A stretch of DNA of 64,000 nt from Mytilus californianus (GCF_021869535.1 NW_026262679.1:86797143-86861142); one strand, 5' to 3'; positions 34,201-46,471 are shown, counted from the stretch's first letter. Numbers and translations: made by a program. The notes: generated by a model not told the origin, from the letters alone.

Positions 34201-37200
34201 AGCTGAGGCCCACCTCCGGGTGCGGGATTTTCTCGCTGCGTTGAAGACCCATTGGTGGCCTTCGGTTGTTATCTGCTCTTTGGTCGGGTTGTTGTCTCTT
34301 TGACATATTCCCTATTTCCATTCTCAATTTTATTCGATAAATACTTACGGATATTACTGCTCAATCTTTCACATAGCACGTCCGCTCAGTGATGATATAG
34401 CTTCTTTTGATTTTTGTCGGATCGATCTTTGTTGTCCATCTATCCAGCTAGTGAATGTTCTCAATGTACGATATAACCAACAAAATGTTTTCATTTGAAA
34501 TGCATGGTTTATTTATGAATACTAATTCAACTTGAATTAAACAAAGACTGGCAATGGAATGAAAAGCTTCAGATCTTCAAAACAAAAAAAGAAAGAAAAA
34601 GAAATGGGAGGACGAAATGCAGAATATTTTAGTTGGTGAAGGAACATTTGAACATTGATCGACATATTTAACTTTGTCTGCAATCAGCAATTTTGCTATA
34701 CAAATAAAGGTTGGCAAATAAATTTATGCAATATTCGTACATTATACAATATGGATTTCTTGGATTTATTGAACTTTCAGCTTGCTTTCGGTAACAGGAA
34801 GTTTTTTAAAGGTTTAATGTAATATTGTTTTACTTATACATGTAATTATGTTGTCTGTCATACCGTATTTGAAAATTAATTGCTTTTTTAACTGATTTTT
34901 ATTGTATATTCTATACAATTTTTATTGATCCACTGATCATACTGCATTCTTTTCTGAAACAAATCTTTGTGTTTTTGAAGTCACGTCAAGGAGCAAGAAC
35001 CTCAGGATAGATTATGATACATTTGACATAGTAGACAAGAAAGGAAAAGAGTAAGTTTTATGTAGTTTGCATAAAAAAAAGGGATAGAATATAAGACAAT
35101 ATTAAAATATTTACCGAGTAAATAAAATCTAAATTATGAAGTCCTGCAAAATACAGCTTCGCATGCAATGTATTCAACTAAAGCAAGCTCCCACGCCTCA
35201 TAAATTTCAAGCTATGTGATTTCTATAAAGCCTTACTAAAAAGAAACGCTGGTGAATATCACCAACAAAAGGCGAGAAACACAAATATTGGCAAATAACA
35301 TTTGAAACTGGTTTAATTTAAAGTTCAAAGATTTGTTCGAGAGAAAATAATAAACAATGTAGGACTTAAACATGGCATAGAACAAAGATAGTAAATCGTT
35401 TGGTAACAGGCAAAAAATAATATGTCATCAGTAAATAATATGTGTTGTCCTTATATCAGGGTCATGAACTGATGGTCTTATGATTTTGTAAATATAGCCA
35501 CTGAATACTGATTTTGTTAAAATGTTTTATTAATACTTTACAATGAATTCTTGTAAAACATGAAGAAATAATCCATTTTTTTAAAGTGACATTTTCATGT
35601 AAAGAATTATCTTTTGAATTATTTTTACGATGAAAGAGACTTTTTCAGTAAAACTCTGTAAATATTTACACTAAGCAATAATACAATATTGTTTTAGGTT
35701 GCTTTCCAATTGGAAGTTATTACTTGAAGAAAAGGAGCACGCTATCGAAACAACCTTTAACAGACTATATAATATGCAGCCAAGCAAACTATCAGATAAT
35801 AGAACCAGGCAAGAAATAGAACAACACATAGATTTTCATCAGGCTGACAGGCATGTTATGAAGAAATGCATGAACCATCTGCAATGTTCAATGAAAGACC
35901 GGCTTAACTACTTAAGAAAACAGAAAAAGTTTCTTCTTGATTATCAGAATACCCTAGAAAATATATTTTACACAATTGAAAAAAGCAAGCGTTCAAGAAT
36001 TCCAGATCCATTTCCAAAATTCATTCTTGATGTTAAACTCAATCATTACCATAAGTTCAACGAAGAACTTCTTATTTCATCCAACGAACGCACAAAGAAG
36101 AATGCCAGACGTCTACTAGAGCCCAACACTATCAGCATCGGAAATACCAATGTATATATGGGGAAAACGGGCAGAGCAAATGTTATGACACCGATTCACG
36201 AAAATGAATTTGAATTGGATAAATGTTTAACAGGCCAGTGTTTCGAACCTCACTGTACATGCTATCGGTCTGACTCAGAACTTAGTTTTGAAAACCATGA
36301 ATTTAATATTGAATATAAGATGTATGAAGCTGAAGAAGATAGCAAACGAAATGAAAATATTTCTAAAAAGGAGATGCTTACAAACGTGTTGCAAAAACAA
36401 GTTCGGAAATCAAAAATTCCGATTCCCGTAAAACAACCATCACATTTAACTAAATATAAACCACTGTTACCAAATAAAGAAATAAATCACATGAATGAAT
36501 CCTCCTCCACTCAACTGAAACTACCACCACTATTACCAAACAAAAATGTGAAATATGCGGAAGAATCGTCCTCCGCACTTCTGAAATCACCACCATTGCT
36601 ACGAAATAAGATGATAAAATCCTGCCGGACACCTCTGAAACTACCACCGTTGTTGCCGGATCGACAGCAAAATTTCAAGGAAGAAAAATCCTTCACTTAT
36701 CGCTCTGTTACTCCAAAAATGCTTCAACCTTTAAAGATGTTGCCACAAAACTTGACAAGGTCTTTAATCATAAATAAGGTCAGGGACGAAAAGAAAAAGA
36801 AAAGCAAAGTCATGTCAAAGAAATCAAGGCCTAAATCAGCCCAGCAACAGACTGCTGATACATCAGCTTCCAATGACATTTTAAACGTAGGCTCAGAATT
36901 AGCTTTAGATTTAGTAAGCTGGAACAATGTGCCCCGTGAGAGAAATTATCGATATTCCAGGCTTCAAAAGGCCTCGACTAAAGATTGCTTTATCCCTAAG
37001 GGTCCAAGTGATAAAGTCAGCAAAGTCATTTATGAAAGATACATCAACACAATAAAACAAAATAGCAATGCCAGGAAGCAAACAGAAAGGGAAAAATCGG
37101 ATAGCTACCTAGCATCCGACCAATATCCTACTAAACTGGATATAGAAGTCGCTGATAGATATGCGGTCGAAGACATTTTTGACAAGCTGTACGACCAGCG

Positions 37201-37402
37201 TACCACAACTGTTCAAAGCAAAGGTAGTGACGTGAATGATTTTCAGGATACGACAGAACAATCTCTTTTTTCTGAATGTCAAGTAATAAACATCGGCTCT
37301 GAAATAGAAACTAAGACACGATTTCGTCCTATGCCACCTAAAACACCAAAACCCAAAACACCAAACTCCAGACTTAATCAATACAAAAGGAAAACAATAT
37401 GA
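31222..37402 (+). CDS. Four-exon gene, 616-residue protein of unknown family
   Basis: Exons: 31222-31235 (ATG, donor GTATGC), 32297-32358 (after a T-rich TTTGTAG; donor GTAAGT), 34981-35050 (after TTTTTGAAG; donor GTAAGT) and 35698-37402 (after TTGTTTTAG). The phases 2, 1 and 2 join without a stop into 1851 nt, strong support for the model. The N-terminus is basic (MKNHRDHVENIIPKMQLGIK). The first part of the last exon is charged and helical (LLLEEKEHAIE ... LNYLRKQKKFLLDYQNTLE), probably coiled coil. A small Cys/His cluster (CLTGQCFEPHCTC) follows, then about four repeats of the type LKLPPLLPNK spaced ~20-27 residues in a Ser-rich context, then a Lys/Arg block (DEKKKKSKVMSKK). The C-terminus ends with PPKTPKPKTPNSR. 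No signal peptide or membrane segment. I do not recognise the family; a cytoskeletal or nuclear scaffold is a guess. Intron 2 carries a same-sense Penelope fragment. Confidence 0.85.
33030..33052 (+). repeat. 23-base G run (G-quadruplex candidate) in intron 2
   Basis: An uninterrupted run of G following a T-rich stretch, inside intron 2 of the four-exon gene. Any assembly or length estimate here is unreliable. A similar run lies at 43,880-43,900. Confidence 0.85.
33201..33685 (+). pseudogene. Penelope-like RT C-terminus (subfamily A), in an intron
   Basis: Starts within HDKRDDFSFPIVNYPF, breaks frame by one missing T, then runs open as SPSYGVYISQLVRFARVC ... FTKFYHRYKDIIREYKSTCR ... LIGSLHRK to a TAA. 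It lacks the catalytic core, so it is a 5'-truncated copy. It sits in the sense direction in intron 2 (32,359-34,980) of the four-exon gene. The C-terminus is nearly the same as at 1.62-1.94 kb. Confidence 0.85.
33686..34332 (+). repeat. 3' tail of Penelope-like element, subfamily A
   Basis: Collinear with 1939-2580 with few differences, ending in TTCTCAATTTTATT at 34,332. Together with 33,201-33,685 it defines one 5'-truncated insertion of ~1.1 kb. Confidence 0.85.
34333..34980. other. Remaining part of intron 2
   Basis: No additional exon needed by the splice phases and no repeat seen, apart from AT-rich runs. Confidence 0.6.
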
Positions 37403-37872
37403 TTATGATGATACATGTAACAGCATTTTTCAAGAAACTTAAACAAGTATAGTGATTATTCAATCTATCAATAGAAGATATGTGATGCACACCTGAAAAC
37501 ATGTTTGGTTAGCTCATTGACAAGTAAACCAGTTTGGCTAGCTAAAGTAAATCAGTTGTGTTATAAGGATTCGTCTGCCATTCTACATATCTTGTAATAA
37601 GTAACTTTACTAATCTGTTTGAAGTAATGAAAACAAGGGCTGAAACAAATAGGAAGGACCAAATTATATGCATGGCAAGCATATCTATTATAGTGATGGC
37701 ATATAAAACAACTCATTGACTTTAGATTATTATCTGTAATAACAACAAAAAGACAATCATATTGCTCATGTGAACATAGAACTAACATAGTTTTGGACTC
37801 AAACATCAGTACCCACTATTGTTCCCATTGTCTCACTGTAAATAACTTAATAAATAATTATGTAAATAAAGT
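37403..37872 (+). other. 3' UTR region with two AATAAA signals
   Basis: Canonical polyadenylation hexamers AATAAA at 37,849-37,854 and 37,865-37,870, about 450 bp after the stop codon of the four-exon gene. This is a plausible mRNA end. No other gene in the interval. Confidence 0.6.
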
Positions 37873-38425
37873 ATGATATGTTCTTCTTCTTTGGTTATAT
37901 TCAACAACATCCTATTCGATTAACTAATTCATATCAGCGGCTTAGCTAGCAAAACATCACAGAGGTGGTTTTAGGGCAGGTGGTTTTGGGACCCCCCAAG
38001 GCTCACAGAAGCTCTTAACTAAATAATACAAAATCCTGTTATCTAAACATTTCCCAGCATTTGAACTAATGCCAGAAATAAAACATTTCAAGGACAACAT
38101 CTTGGGTTCTGAAAAATTAAATATTAAGTGGGGACATTCTTATAAATGCATGTAATTCATCACTAGTCATTGTGATACCTATAACCACAATGCACGATTC
38201 TTAAAGACAGTTTAGCCACTAAAAAGACATTAAAGATACAAATGTAAGACCAGCAAGGTTCACATGGATTCCCTGTCTCATGTCTCATCAGCAGTCGCAC
38301 CCGAATCTCAATGAATAAGTTGTTCATTTAATAAGGCTTAGCTCAAACATGACATGTGGAAATTTAATAAATAACCTTTATTACATCCTTATTGTTATAA
38401 GAATACTCGATTTATTATGTTATAT
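37873..38425. other. No gene seen
   Basis: Unique AT-rich sequence between the mRNA end and the 3.5-kb transposon. Confidence 0.5.
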
Positions 38426-39766
38426 CCCAGCAGGCACACAACATTGATTAAACATTGAATCAATGTTTATTTTCTATGTTGAATCAATGTTGAATTATTA
38501 TTAGATTTTGCAAATTTGTATCAACGTTGAAATCCTACGTTGAATCAACGTTGATGTTCAACTTTGAATCAATATTGAATAATGGTTGCTTCAACATTGT
38601 TTCAACCAATAACTTAATTTGAATTCAGATTGAATTCAGGGTGAATACCATACTCAACACGGAATCAAAATTGGTTAGTGGTTGTGTTCAACTGTGTTTC
38701 CACCTAAAACTTTAGTTTCATTCATTCTGTATTTTCTATTTGTTGCATTCCATTATTTTATACTGTAGCAATATTCAAGCTAGTGTCTTCTCAAGGCACT
38801 CAACATGCTAAATGTCATAGCAACATTCTGCCGCAGGAAACTTTATTCAATAACTGCTCCATCAGACAAAAGTATAAAAAATAATCTCAGAAAAAAATTG
38901 ATGAACTGTAAATAAAATCATTGTCTGGTCATATTTGACATGGTGTGGAATTTTGCTCATTGTTGAAGACTGTGGTGACCCAAAGATATATAAATAATGT
39001 TCTTTGGTTGATGGTTGTCTTGATAACAATAGGTAACAACAAAAAGTGGATGGGTGAATAGATGCCATTGACCGTCAATTACTCGTAGAAGATCAGTTAT
39101 TTTCAACAATTAAACTGAGTGACAACATTCTTGTGATGAGAGCATGGCTTGACCATGATGATGTCAACAACCAATCAACTGAATAACAAATATGTGTGTT
39201 TAGAGCTTTCCTACGAACCATAATTTTACCCCTAGATTGTTTTAACATTTAACGATATGCATATGAAAACACAAATTATCATCCCAGAGAAATATTGAAA
39301 AAATCAGAAAAAATAAAAATAAAAAAGTATTTCCAATATTGACCTATCCTAATTTTTGAAAGCACACCACCCTTAATACACATATTTGTTTCCCAATGTC
39401 TATTTTAAATATCTGAGTGATCTAAATATAAAACAAAGTTTATTGTTCCTACCCCATGTATTCTACTGTCCAACCACTGATTATAGAGAAATATTCAATA
39501 CAATAAAATTGAATTAAATTTGTTTATTAATAGTGAAAACTTCAACTTCTTTCTTCTTCCACCCTGTCTTTTTGGGGCCCATTTTTGAAAGTTTGTTGTT
39601 TTGTCAGACACTTGTTGTTCCGTGATTCCATATACATAGGTCTTCATGATGACATCTACAAAATCAAAAGTTATAACATTGTTAAGTTTAATTCTGTTCA
39701 ACACATTTAACTATTAATAATTTCATAATGATGATATTTAAAGTATATATAAATCAAAAGCATAAG

Positions 39767-39966
39767 GCCAAAAAAAATAATACATGTGTTTCCGCTAACC
39801 CTACCTACCCTAACACTTTTTATGCCAATTTGGAACAAACACTGTTAAAGTCCAACTGTTTCCCTAGTAGTAACCAGCTAAAAAATGTTTGTAACATAAA
39901 ATATTGACTACCTACCTACCCTTTTTTCAGCATGTTAGCAGATACACATGTATTATTTATTTGGGC
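39767..39966. mobile_element. 200-bp MITE with ATAAG target duplication
   Basis: TIRs of ~32 bp begin GCCAAAAAAAATAATACATG and GCCCAAATAAATAATACATG (the latter inverted). The element is flanked by ATAAG at 39,762-39,766 and 39,967-39,971, a plausible 5-bp duplication. A CTACCTACC motif lies inside on both sides. Nested in the 3.5-kb element. Confidence 0.75.
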
Positions 39967-40148
39967 ATAAGAACTTGTGTAAAAGCTAAATGATTGTTAA
40001 ACTTCCATCAAAGTCTCTAAATACATTTCCTTTTATATAGACCAGAAGGTATAATCTGCAAGAAAATCCTGAACAAATTGAAGGTTTATCCACTTATGTC
40101 TTTTTCTGTATTACTTGTGCTGCTGCATGGATATCTGTCTAATTGACA

Positions 40149-40658
40149 TATACGAGGGTGGTAAAGAGGGGTTCTTATTACAGAAACACCTGAGGTAAAA
40201 ATCCCCCAAAACATTGCACGGAAAATAAAACTTGGAATAAACGAAGAAATAAAATCGTAAATGTTAAGGAAAGAGTACTAGAAGTTATTACTCAGTCGTT
40301 CTTGGAGATCACACAGTCATGATAATGGACTTAAAGACCCTGCGGTCACCTTTTAGCTTCCGCTAGTAGCATCCGATTGGGAAAAAAAATAAAATTATTC
40401 ATATCTTGATAGCAATTAATATCCTGGGAACACATAACTTAAAACACTTGGAATTTAGTCCCAGTTTACTTTTTTATCAAATGTGGGACAAGCACGAGAA
40501 ATAAGAGTACCAACACGAAACACGGAAAATAAATAAGGGGAAACACAAATAAAGCATGTCGAACCAAATACAAGAAAACGAGAAATAAAACGTCAAAACA
40601 TGTGAAATAAAAAGGCCAAAAACGTTGCAAACAAATAACTCTTTACCACCCTCATATA
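40149..40658. mobile_element. ~510-bp MITE with TATAYGAGGGTGGTAAAGAG ends
   Basis: The left end at 40,149 and the inverted right end to 40,658 share 19 of 20 bases. The interior has repeated ACGAGAAATAA / CACGGAAAATAAA motifs (at least six, ~40,215-40,620), giving a strongly purine-biased plus strand. No coding frame recognised. Confidence 0.7.
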
Positions 40659-41569
40659 AACCCTTCATCTTAGATTACCTTTCCAAAACACTACTTCAAT
40701 TTTGACAGTAAAATATTAAAGGTCCAACCAACATGGTGAGCCATATAGTTTATGACCTTTCTATCCCAATTTTGGGAACAAGCCCCCTTTTTATGAGATT
40801 TCGTGTTACTGAATTAAACAGGTAAATAACGATAACATTTCTTTTTACTTTTGATTCAATCATGATGAATTCAAATAGTCAATGATAAAATTCATGAGAC
40901 ATTGCAAGGTAAATTGGGAATGGTAACATCCCCCTTTTCCTCGTGTAAAATTTCAACTTTTCAACAGTTTTCATAACAACCTGATATGCTCACACTTATT
41001 AAATGCGATACTGTATTTACTGTAATCACAACAATTTATATATACTTACGATAAAAATGTTAAAGCTGTAATGTATACAGGAAAGATATTGATAAAAACT
41101 CTGTAGAATCGCCTTGAGGTCTCGAAAGCGGATATTCAAACTTTGGCAACAAAAACAACTGCGCATGCGCATATCTGAATTTGTCTTAAAATAGAAATGT
41201 TAAAAATGCCGCGAAAATTTAAATCACTATTCCAATAGATCTATCAGTTGTTTATATTACAAGTTGTCAACCATTGATTATGTGCTGGTGTACACGTCTT
41301 TTCTTTAGATTGATAAAAAGAATAGAAAAGAAAAAAGGAATGAAAACAAGATATTTGACATCAGCAGCCACGGAAAAAGGGGGGCATGATATTTTTAGGG
41401 GAAGGGGTTATTCACAAATATTTATGTTTACTGTATGATCCTGTATGCCTGCTGGTTCTATTGTTATGTTTTGGGGTGGGGGTGAAATTTGGGAATTTCT
41501 AGTATTTGGGGTGCAAATTCATGAATAATTTATGCTGATATACACTGCGATTGTTTTATATATAATTAT

Positions 41570-41597
41570 GGGACTATTATACTAGTATAATAGTCCC
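41570..41597. repeat. 28-bp perfect palindrome
   Basis: GGGACTATTATACT followed by its exact inverse AGTATAATAGTCCC, in an AT-rich context inside the 3.5-kb element. Confidence 0.85.
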
Positions 41598-41931
41598 AGT
41601 ATAATTCTATAATCACCACGACAATTAGTGATAAATCTACTGAATATTCTATTTTATGTGAATATCGTTGTCAATTTAAAAAGAATTGTGATGTGCTCAA
41701 TACTTCTTTTTTGACAATTCTGGTATCTACAACTACTGGGTTTTATATATAGTTTAGCCAACGTTGATTCAATGTTGGTATTTCAACACAATGTTAATTC
41801 AACGTTGAAACAATGTACTAATTTCAACGTTGAATTGTTAACGTTGAATCAATGTTGAATATTTGTTGATCAATGTATAAACTAAAATCAACAAAGATTC
41901 AACGTTGATTCAACAAAGTGTGCCTGCAGGG

Positions 41932-42442
41932 ATGTACAAATGGCTTTGATCCGACAATTAAAACTCGATGGTGACAAACGAAACAATTTTCGATAACACA
42001 ACGGATCTTTTATTTTACTAATTTGAATATTCCATGGAAATCTAATATAATTTGTTCAAAGCATTCGTTTTTATTCGTACGACGTGTGGACGGACAGAAG
42101 AAGAGACGGGCATATGGACGGACAGACAATTAACTTTTCCAAATTAAAACTCTTTTGTTACAATTAAAATTTGGTGCAACTGAAGGTTAATTTATTATAA
42201 TTTCAGTAAGTGTTCTATTCATACAAATACTGAGTCTCTTTTGTTGGATGAAAGACGAATCATTTGAATCTGTCATATGATTTAATTTCGTATGAAAACA
42301 TCGCATGCCGTATAAATGCAACCTATGCTGTATGAAAGTAACCCAAGATTGTAGAGTTATTAGCTCCGTCTACCTTATAAATAAACATGTTTTTTTACAT
42401 TGTTCGTGTACTTCGTATGTTTCAACCAGGAGCAAACTATAA
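41932..42442. other. No gene seen
   Basis: Intergenic. A GACGGACAGA motif occurs twice near 42,090-42,126. Confidence 0.5.
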
Positions 42443-42709
42443 CTTTCCGAAAAGAAATACGCAGAAAAGAACAGACTGCTTCAGAAAAATTGGCTGATTC
42501 GATATGACTTCAAAAGAAGAGATTGTGCTCTATTTAGGGTTGACAATTTAGGAACCCTAGCATACAAACCATCAACTGATATGGCACATGCTTGTACTAG
42601 ACTAAACGAACAGGGAGTTCAAACTATGTTAAACAGCCATGCTGAGGTAAAAGCCAAATCAATATTGAGAAAAAGACGGTCGATTAACAAACTTTTATTG
42701 ATGCATTGA
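42443..42709 (+). other. Candidate exon, unidentified
   Basis: Eighty-eight codons open between a TAA and a TGA. The frame reads SEKKYAEKNRLLQKNWLIRY, then ALFRVDNLGTLAYKPSTDMA, CTRLNEQGVQTMLNSHAE and KSILRKRRSINK. Composition is balanced and soluble-protein-like, unusual for random AT-rich sequence here. An AG at the end of CTGCTTCAG and a GAG/GTAAAA could be splice sites at ~42,484 and ~42,648. No family recognised and no partner exon found. Confidence 0.35.
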
Positions 42710-43869
42710 AACACGTGCATTATAATTTACATTTAGAACATGATGTCATCGTTGGCACGTTTGCACACAGCAATCCACGAAAAAAATGAAATTGAAATTA
42801 ATTGTATCAGTCCTGTTTAACCATTTGCTGTAATTGTTACTATTTTCATAACATTATTATCAATAAAACAAAATTCATACAAATTTTATATAAGTTCGTA
42901 AGGTGACCTCCCCCCTGATAAAATTTTGGATCCGCCCCTTGTACAGGTGCACACCGAATTTAAATGTTCAACGAAGAACAAATGATCTATAGGCCTGTAT
43001 GCAGACATTTGCAAAACCATGAAATCAAATATCCACGAGTATGCAAGTTTTCCTGAATTCACGAAAATTGGTACTCACGAAAATAAATGATTCCGCCTTG
43101 AAGAACAAATTATTTCGCCGATTATAAGAATTGAAGTCTGATAAAGTAAGTTAAAGGCAAAATAGAGAAATATATGACCTGCCTCAAAGTTGAAACATTG
43201 ACGGTCTGTTAGATGCATTACCATCCTTACCCTCAGAGGCCACAGCAAAATTGTATTACTATTGAATTATTTACTTCCTGTACTCTAATTCATCAACAGC
43301 TTTTTCATATCCAGCGACCTTAACCATGACAGATGGCGTTAGAAATTCGTAAGTACAAGGGGCAATCCGTGATAAAACACATGTGGATAAAATATAAGTC
43401 TTAATTGATTTTGAAGGAAAATCATTTAACAACTGTTATGACAAAATTAAGTTAACAAATAGGAAGGCAAGGAAAATAATAAAAAAACAAAAATAAAAAT
43501 AAATATCGCTCTTCATGTATCATCTGATCTTATAGTATGCCCGTGCTCCATGATTCTGTGTTGATTGTGTATCATGGTCACGATCGATAAACTTCGTCAC
43601 TAAAGTCCGAAAGCTAATTAGCAGGCAAAGCTATCAACAATCACCGAATGAAATACCTTTCGTCGATTATACGTTATAGATTCGTCATAAATTGAACAAA
43701 CGGTGTACAGAGGACTTAGTTTAGTATATAATATTATGCATGCATTGGTTCATTATTTCCTTAACACTGTAATAACCAGAAACTTGCTTCATTTGACTTG
43801 AACAGAATTAACGATTGGTTATTTCTACATATTCACTAAGTGATCAAGTTTAACAATAAACTTTCTCTT

Positions 43870-43900
<31 letters not shown>

Positions 43901-44585
43901 TAAATAATCTGAAATATCGGATATAGTCTTTTACACCAGTCCACAGAGATGATACTTATCCTATATCTCTTTTTGCAAAACCCTTTCTAATTGGGGTTTG
44001 TTGTCAAAATAGACTTAAAATATGAACGTAAACCGTCTTTACGTACTACTATACAAGACCGTTAGTAAGGAAGTATCCTCTGTGGTTTGTATGGGGTGAA
44101 ATATCGGTGCCAATACCTCTTATATTCCATTTCGAAACAAATCATGTATATATATTTTTAGGAAATCGTATACTTTCAACATGATAGCCTCCGTTAACAG
44201 GGGGTATACAAGTACAAGTTGTAAAAAGATTAAAGATTTTGGATTTACTAGGTAACGTATATATTGTTATATTTTTGTGAACTTCGTCCTCTATTTAAAA
44301 TTATTTATGTATATACATGTATATAAAAAAAAAACATACATAAAATATGTCATTCTACATGTAATGTAGAAAAAGAAAGAAAGATGCACTTATATATTAC
44401 TTATAAGTAAATATACTGTCTTACAGTCTGACTGTGATTGTCCTGATTTTGACTATTTTATGATAGTTATGATTTTAAGTCTTTACCATCAGGACCCATT
44501 TTTAGGGTTGCGAAGGTATCTAAGGATTATGACGTTCTAAGATGGCCTGCATATGAATTGTTATTTTTTTACATTTTCATGATGA
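42710..44585. other. No gene seen; contains a long G run
   Basis: AT-rich, unique-looking sequence. The only structural feature is the T10-G21 tract at 43,870-43,900. Confidence 0.5.
43880..43900 (+). repeat. 21-base G run
   Basis: Directly follows a run of T. The same T-run/G-run arrangement occurs at 33,010-33,052, in the same strand sense. Confidence 0.85.
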
Positions 44586-44589
44586 AATA

Positions 44590-44907
44590 GCTGTAATGAA
44601 TTTAGAAAAGAGGGGCGAAAGATACCAGAGGGACATTCAAACTCATAAATCGAAAATAAACTGACAACGGCATGGCCAAAAAAAAAAAAGAGAAACAGAC
44701 ACACAATAGTACACAAAACACAACATAGAAAACTAAAGACTAAGCAACACGAACACCACCAAAAACTGGGGGTGAACTCAGGTGCTCCGGAAGGATAAGC
44801 AGATCCTGCTCTACATGTGGCATCCGTCGTGTTGCTCATGTTAGTACAAACCCGGTAAATAGTCTAATACGGTAGGTCACATTCGTGAAAAGGGAACGGG
44901 ATTGTAA
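44590..44907 (-). repeat. 3' tail of Penelope-like element, subfamily B
   Basis: Collinear with 24,640-24,975 and highly similar. Located on the 3' side of the RT fragment below. Confidence 0.8.
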
Positions 44908-45245
44908 TTACGACATTAGGAATATATCCGCTATCATCTGTGAAACGGATATTCCATAAAGGTCAACCAACTCGTGATGGCGTCCGTAAAATTTACGAAG
45001 TGATGATTTCAACTTCACCATTTGAAACTCTTGGTTTAATAGCTTCCTTGTGAGCAGCAACCCTCTATCAAGGAAATCATGATAGGAAATACAAGTTCGG
45101 GAATATCGTATCAATTGGGAGATACATACTCCGTATGCAGGCGCTGCGGGAATGTTGTTACATAGAAATGGAAAGTTCACAGTTGGGAAGCTGAAATCAT
45201 CTCTTTTGTCGTAAAGTTTTGTTTTCAACCGACCCTCATTGGTGA
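44908..45245 (-). pseudogene. Penelope-like RT C-terminus (subfamily B), 5'-truncated
   Basis: Reads EGRLKTKLYDKRDDFSFPTV, AYGVCISQLIRYSRTC and SSLRKFYGRHHELVD. Identity with the 25-kb copy stops abruptly at about 45,240. It lacks the YxDD core. A one-base difference near the end lets the frame run further into the tail. Confidence 0.85.
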
Positions 45246-46019
45246 GCAACTTCACATAACTCACACACAAACTTTTTGTAGTAAGAGACAACACTTTTTT
45301 TAATATTCAGGCTAAAAGTATATTTTAGTATTTGTGACTTTGAACTCAGAGGTGTTGACCTCAAAATCTATATGAATCTTTGTCTCATTATTATGTGATC
45401 AATGAAAAATTAATAAGAATTAAAGAGAAATTTTGCCTTGTATCACTTACCTACGAAATCTTTAATGAATTGTTGAAATAGTTCTTAAACGTGTAGAAGG
45501 CTTTGCTTTCTACCTACAAGAAGCATTGGATTTAACGTCCAAATGAAATGGTACGATTTTGGACAAAAATGGCCTAAAACCAATCATATTTACTATTTTC
45601 ATGAAATTAGCCTACGTTGTTCTAAAATTGGATAAATTGTTACTATGTCGTCAAAACTAAAGGCTAATCTAGTATTTTCAATTCAATAAAGGCTATCATT
45701 CAGCAGATTAAAATTGTAACTAATAATAATCTCATCCAATCATTTTATTTTCGATTCATTTACAGAGCCAAAATACAGCCCTTAATCGTCCTTCCAATCG
45801 GACGTGACTGCGTATCTATACATCACATAGAATCGCCAAACGGACACCCCTCTATGCAGTTACCATGACAACAGTGCTATACGTTTTACGGAACTTTTGC
45901 ACTGGTATTATTTTACTTTGATATGAGTTTGGTAGGTTTCCTCCACTACTAAAAACCGCCGCCATAATATAGCCAAGTGTGTTAAAAGTGGCATTATAAA
46001 AACCAACAATCAATCGATA
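45246..46019. other. No gene seen
   Basis: Unique AT-rich sequence upstream (on the minus strand) of the RT truncation point. Confidence 0.5.
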
Positions 46020-46471
46020 AAAAAATACTACTTTTGGATTTCCAGGGTTTTGGTTTGCAACACCACTGATGAGAAATTCTCATACTTTTGGCATCTTGCA
46101 ATTCATATTTCAATCTCAATACCCACTCAGGAGGGAAACTATGTACATATGTTACTTTTAAATCCAATGTTGGTTTGAAAAAATATCTTGATATTGTTAC
46201 AACATTTGAAGAAAGACAGATTCTACATGTAACAAGATTATCTGCTCACCATTTACTTATAAAGAGAGGTAGATAAAATTATACTCCTCGACCGAATAGA
46301 GTATGTCAAAGATGTTTTAGTAATGAGGTCGAAGATGAAACACATTTTCTTTTAAACTGTGATAGTCTATCTGACCAACGAAAAGATATGATAACAATGA
46401 TAAATAACTGCTGTAAGAATTTTAAAAATCTGAACCCACTCGCATGTTCTGTAATAATTATTGTGCTGTGA
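46020..46471 (+). pseudogene. LINE C-terminal fragment with zinc knuckle
   Basis: Contains KLCTYVTFKSNVGLKKYLDI, then RLSAHHLLIKRGR, a TAA, TPRPNRVCQRCFSNEVEDET and HFLLNCDSL. This is the typical end of a LINE ORF2: RLSxHxLxIxxGRY followed by CxxC ... HxxxxC. RT and endonuclease parts are missing, and one stop lies in the GRY region. The second, worse copy is at 25,850-26,220 (minus). Confidence 0.8.

Larger units (their letters stand above)
38426..41931. mobile_element. 3.5-kb TIR element with CAACGTTGA-type subterminal repeats
   Basis: The ends are CCCAGCAGGCACAC (38,426) and the inverse of CCCTGCAGGCACAC (41,931), a 14-bp TIR with one mismatch. Just inside each end, about 170-270 bp are packed with AACGTTGAATCAATGTTGA-like motifs, many self-complementary (AACGTT cores), at ~38,440-38,700 and ~41,760-41,920. 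This recalls subterminal transposase-binding repeats of cut-and-paste elements. The interior (38.7-41.75 kb) has no recognisable transposase; frames are below 70 codons. It contains two nested MITEs and a 28-bp palindrome. Probably a non-autonomous derivative. Target duplication not clear. Confidence 0.7.

Noticed and set aside
36450..37381. Several minus-strand frames of 60-90 codons
   Set aside because: Shadows of the last exon of the four-exon gene, showing its repeats in antisense.
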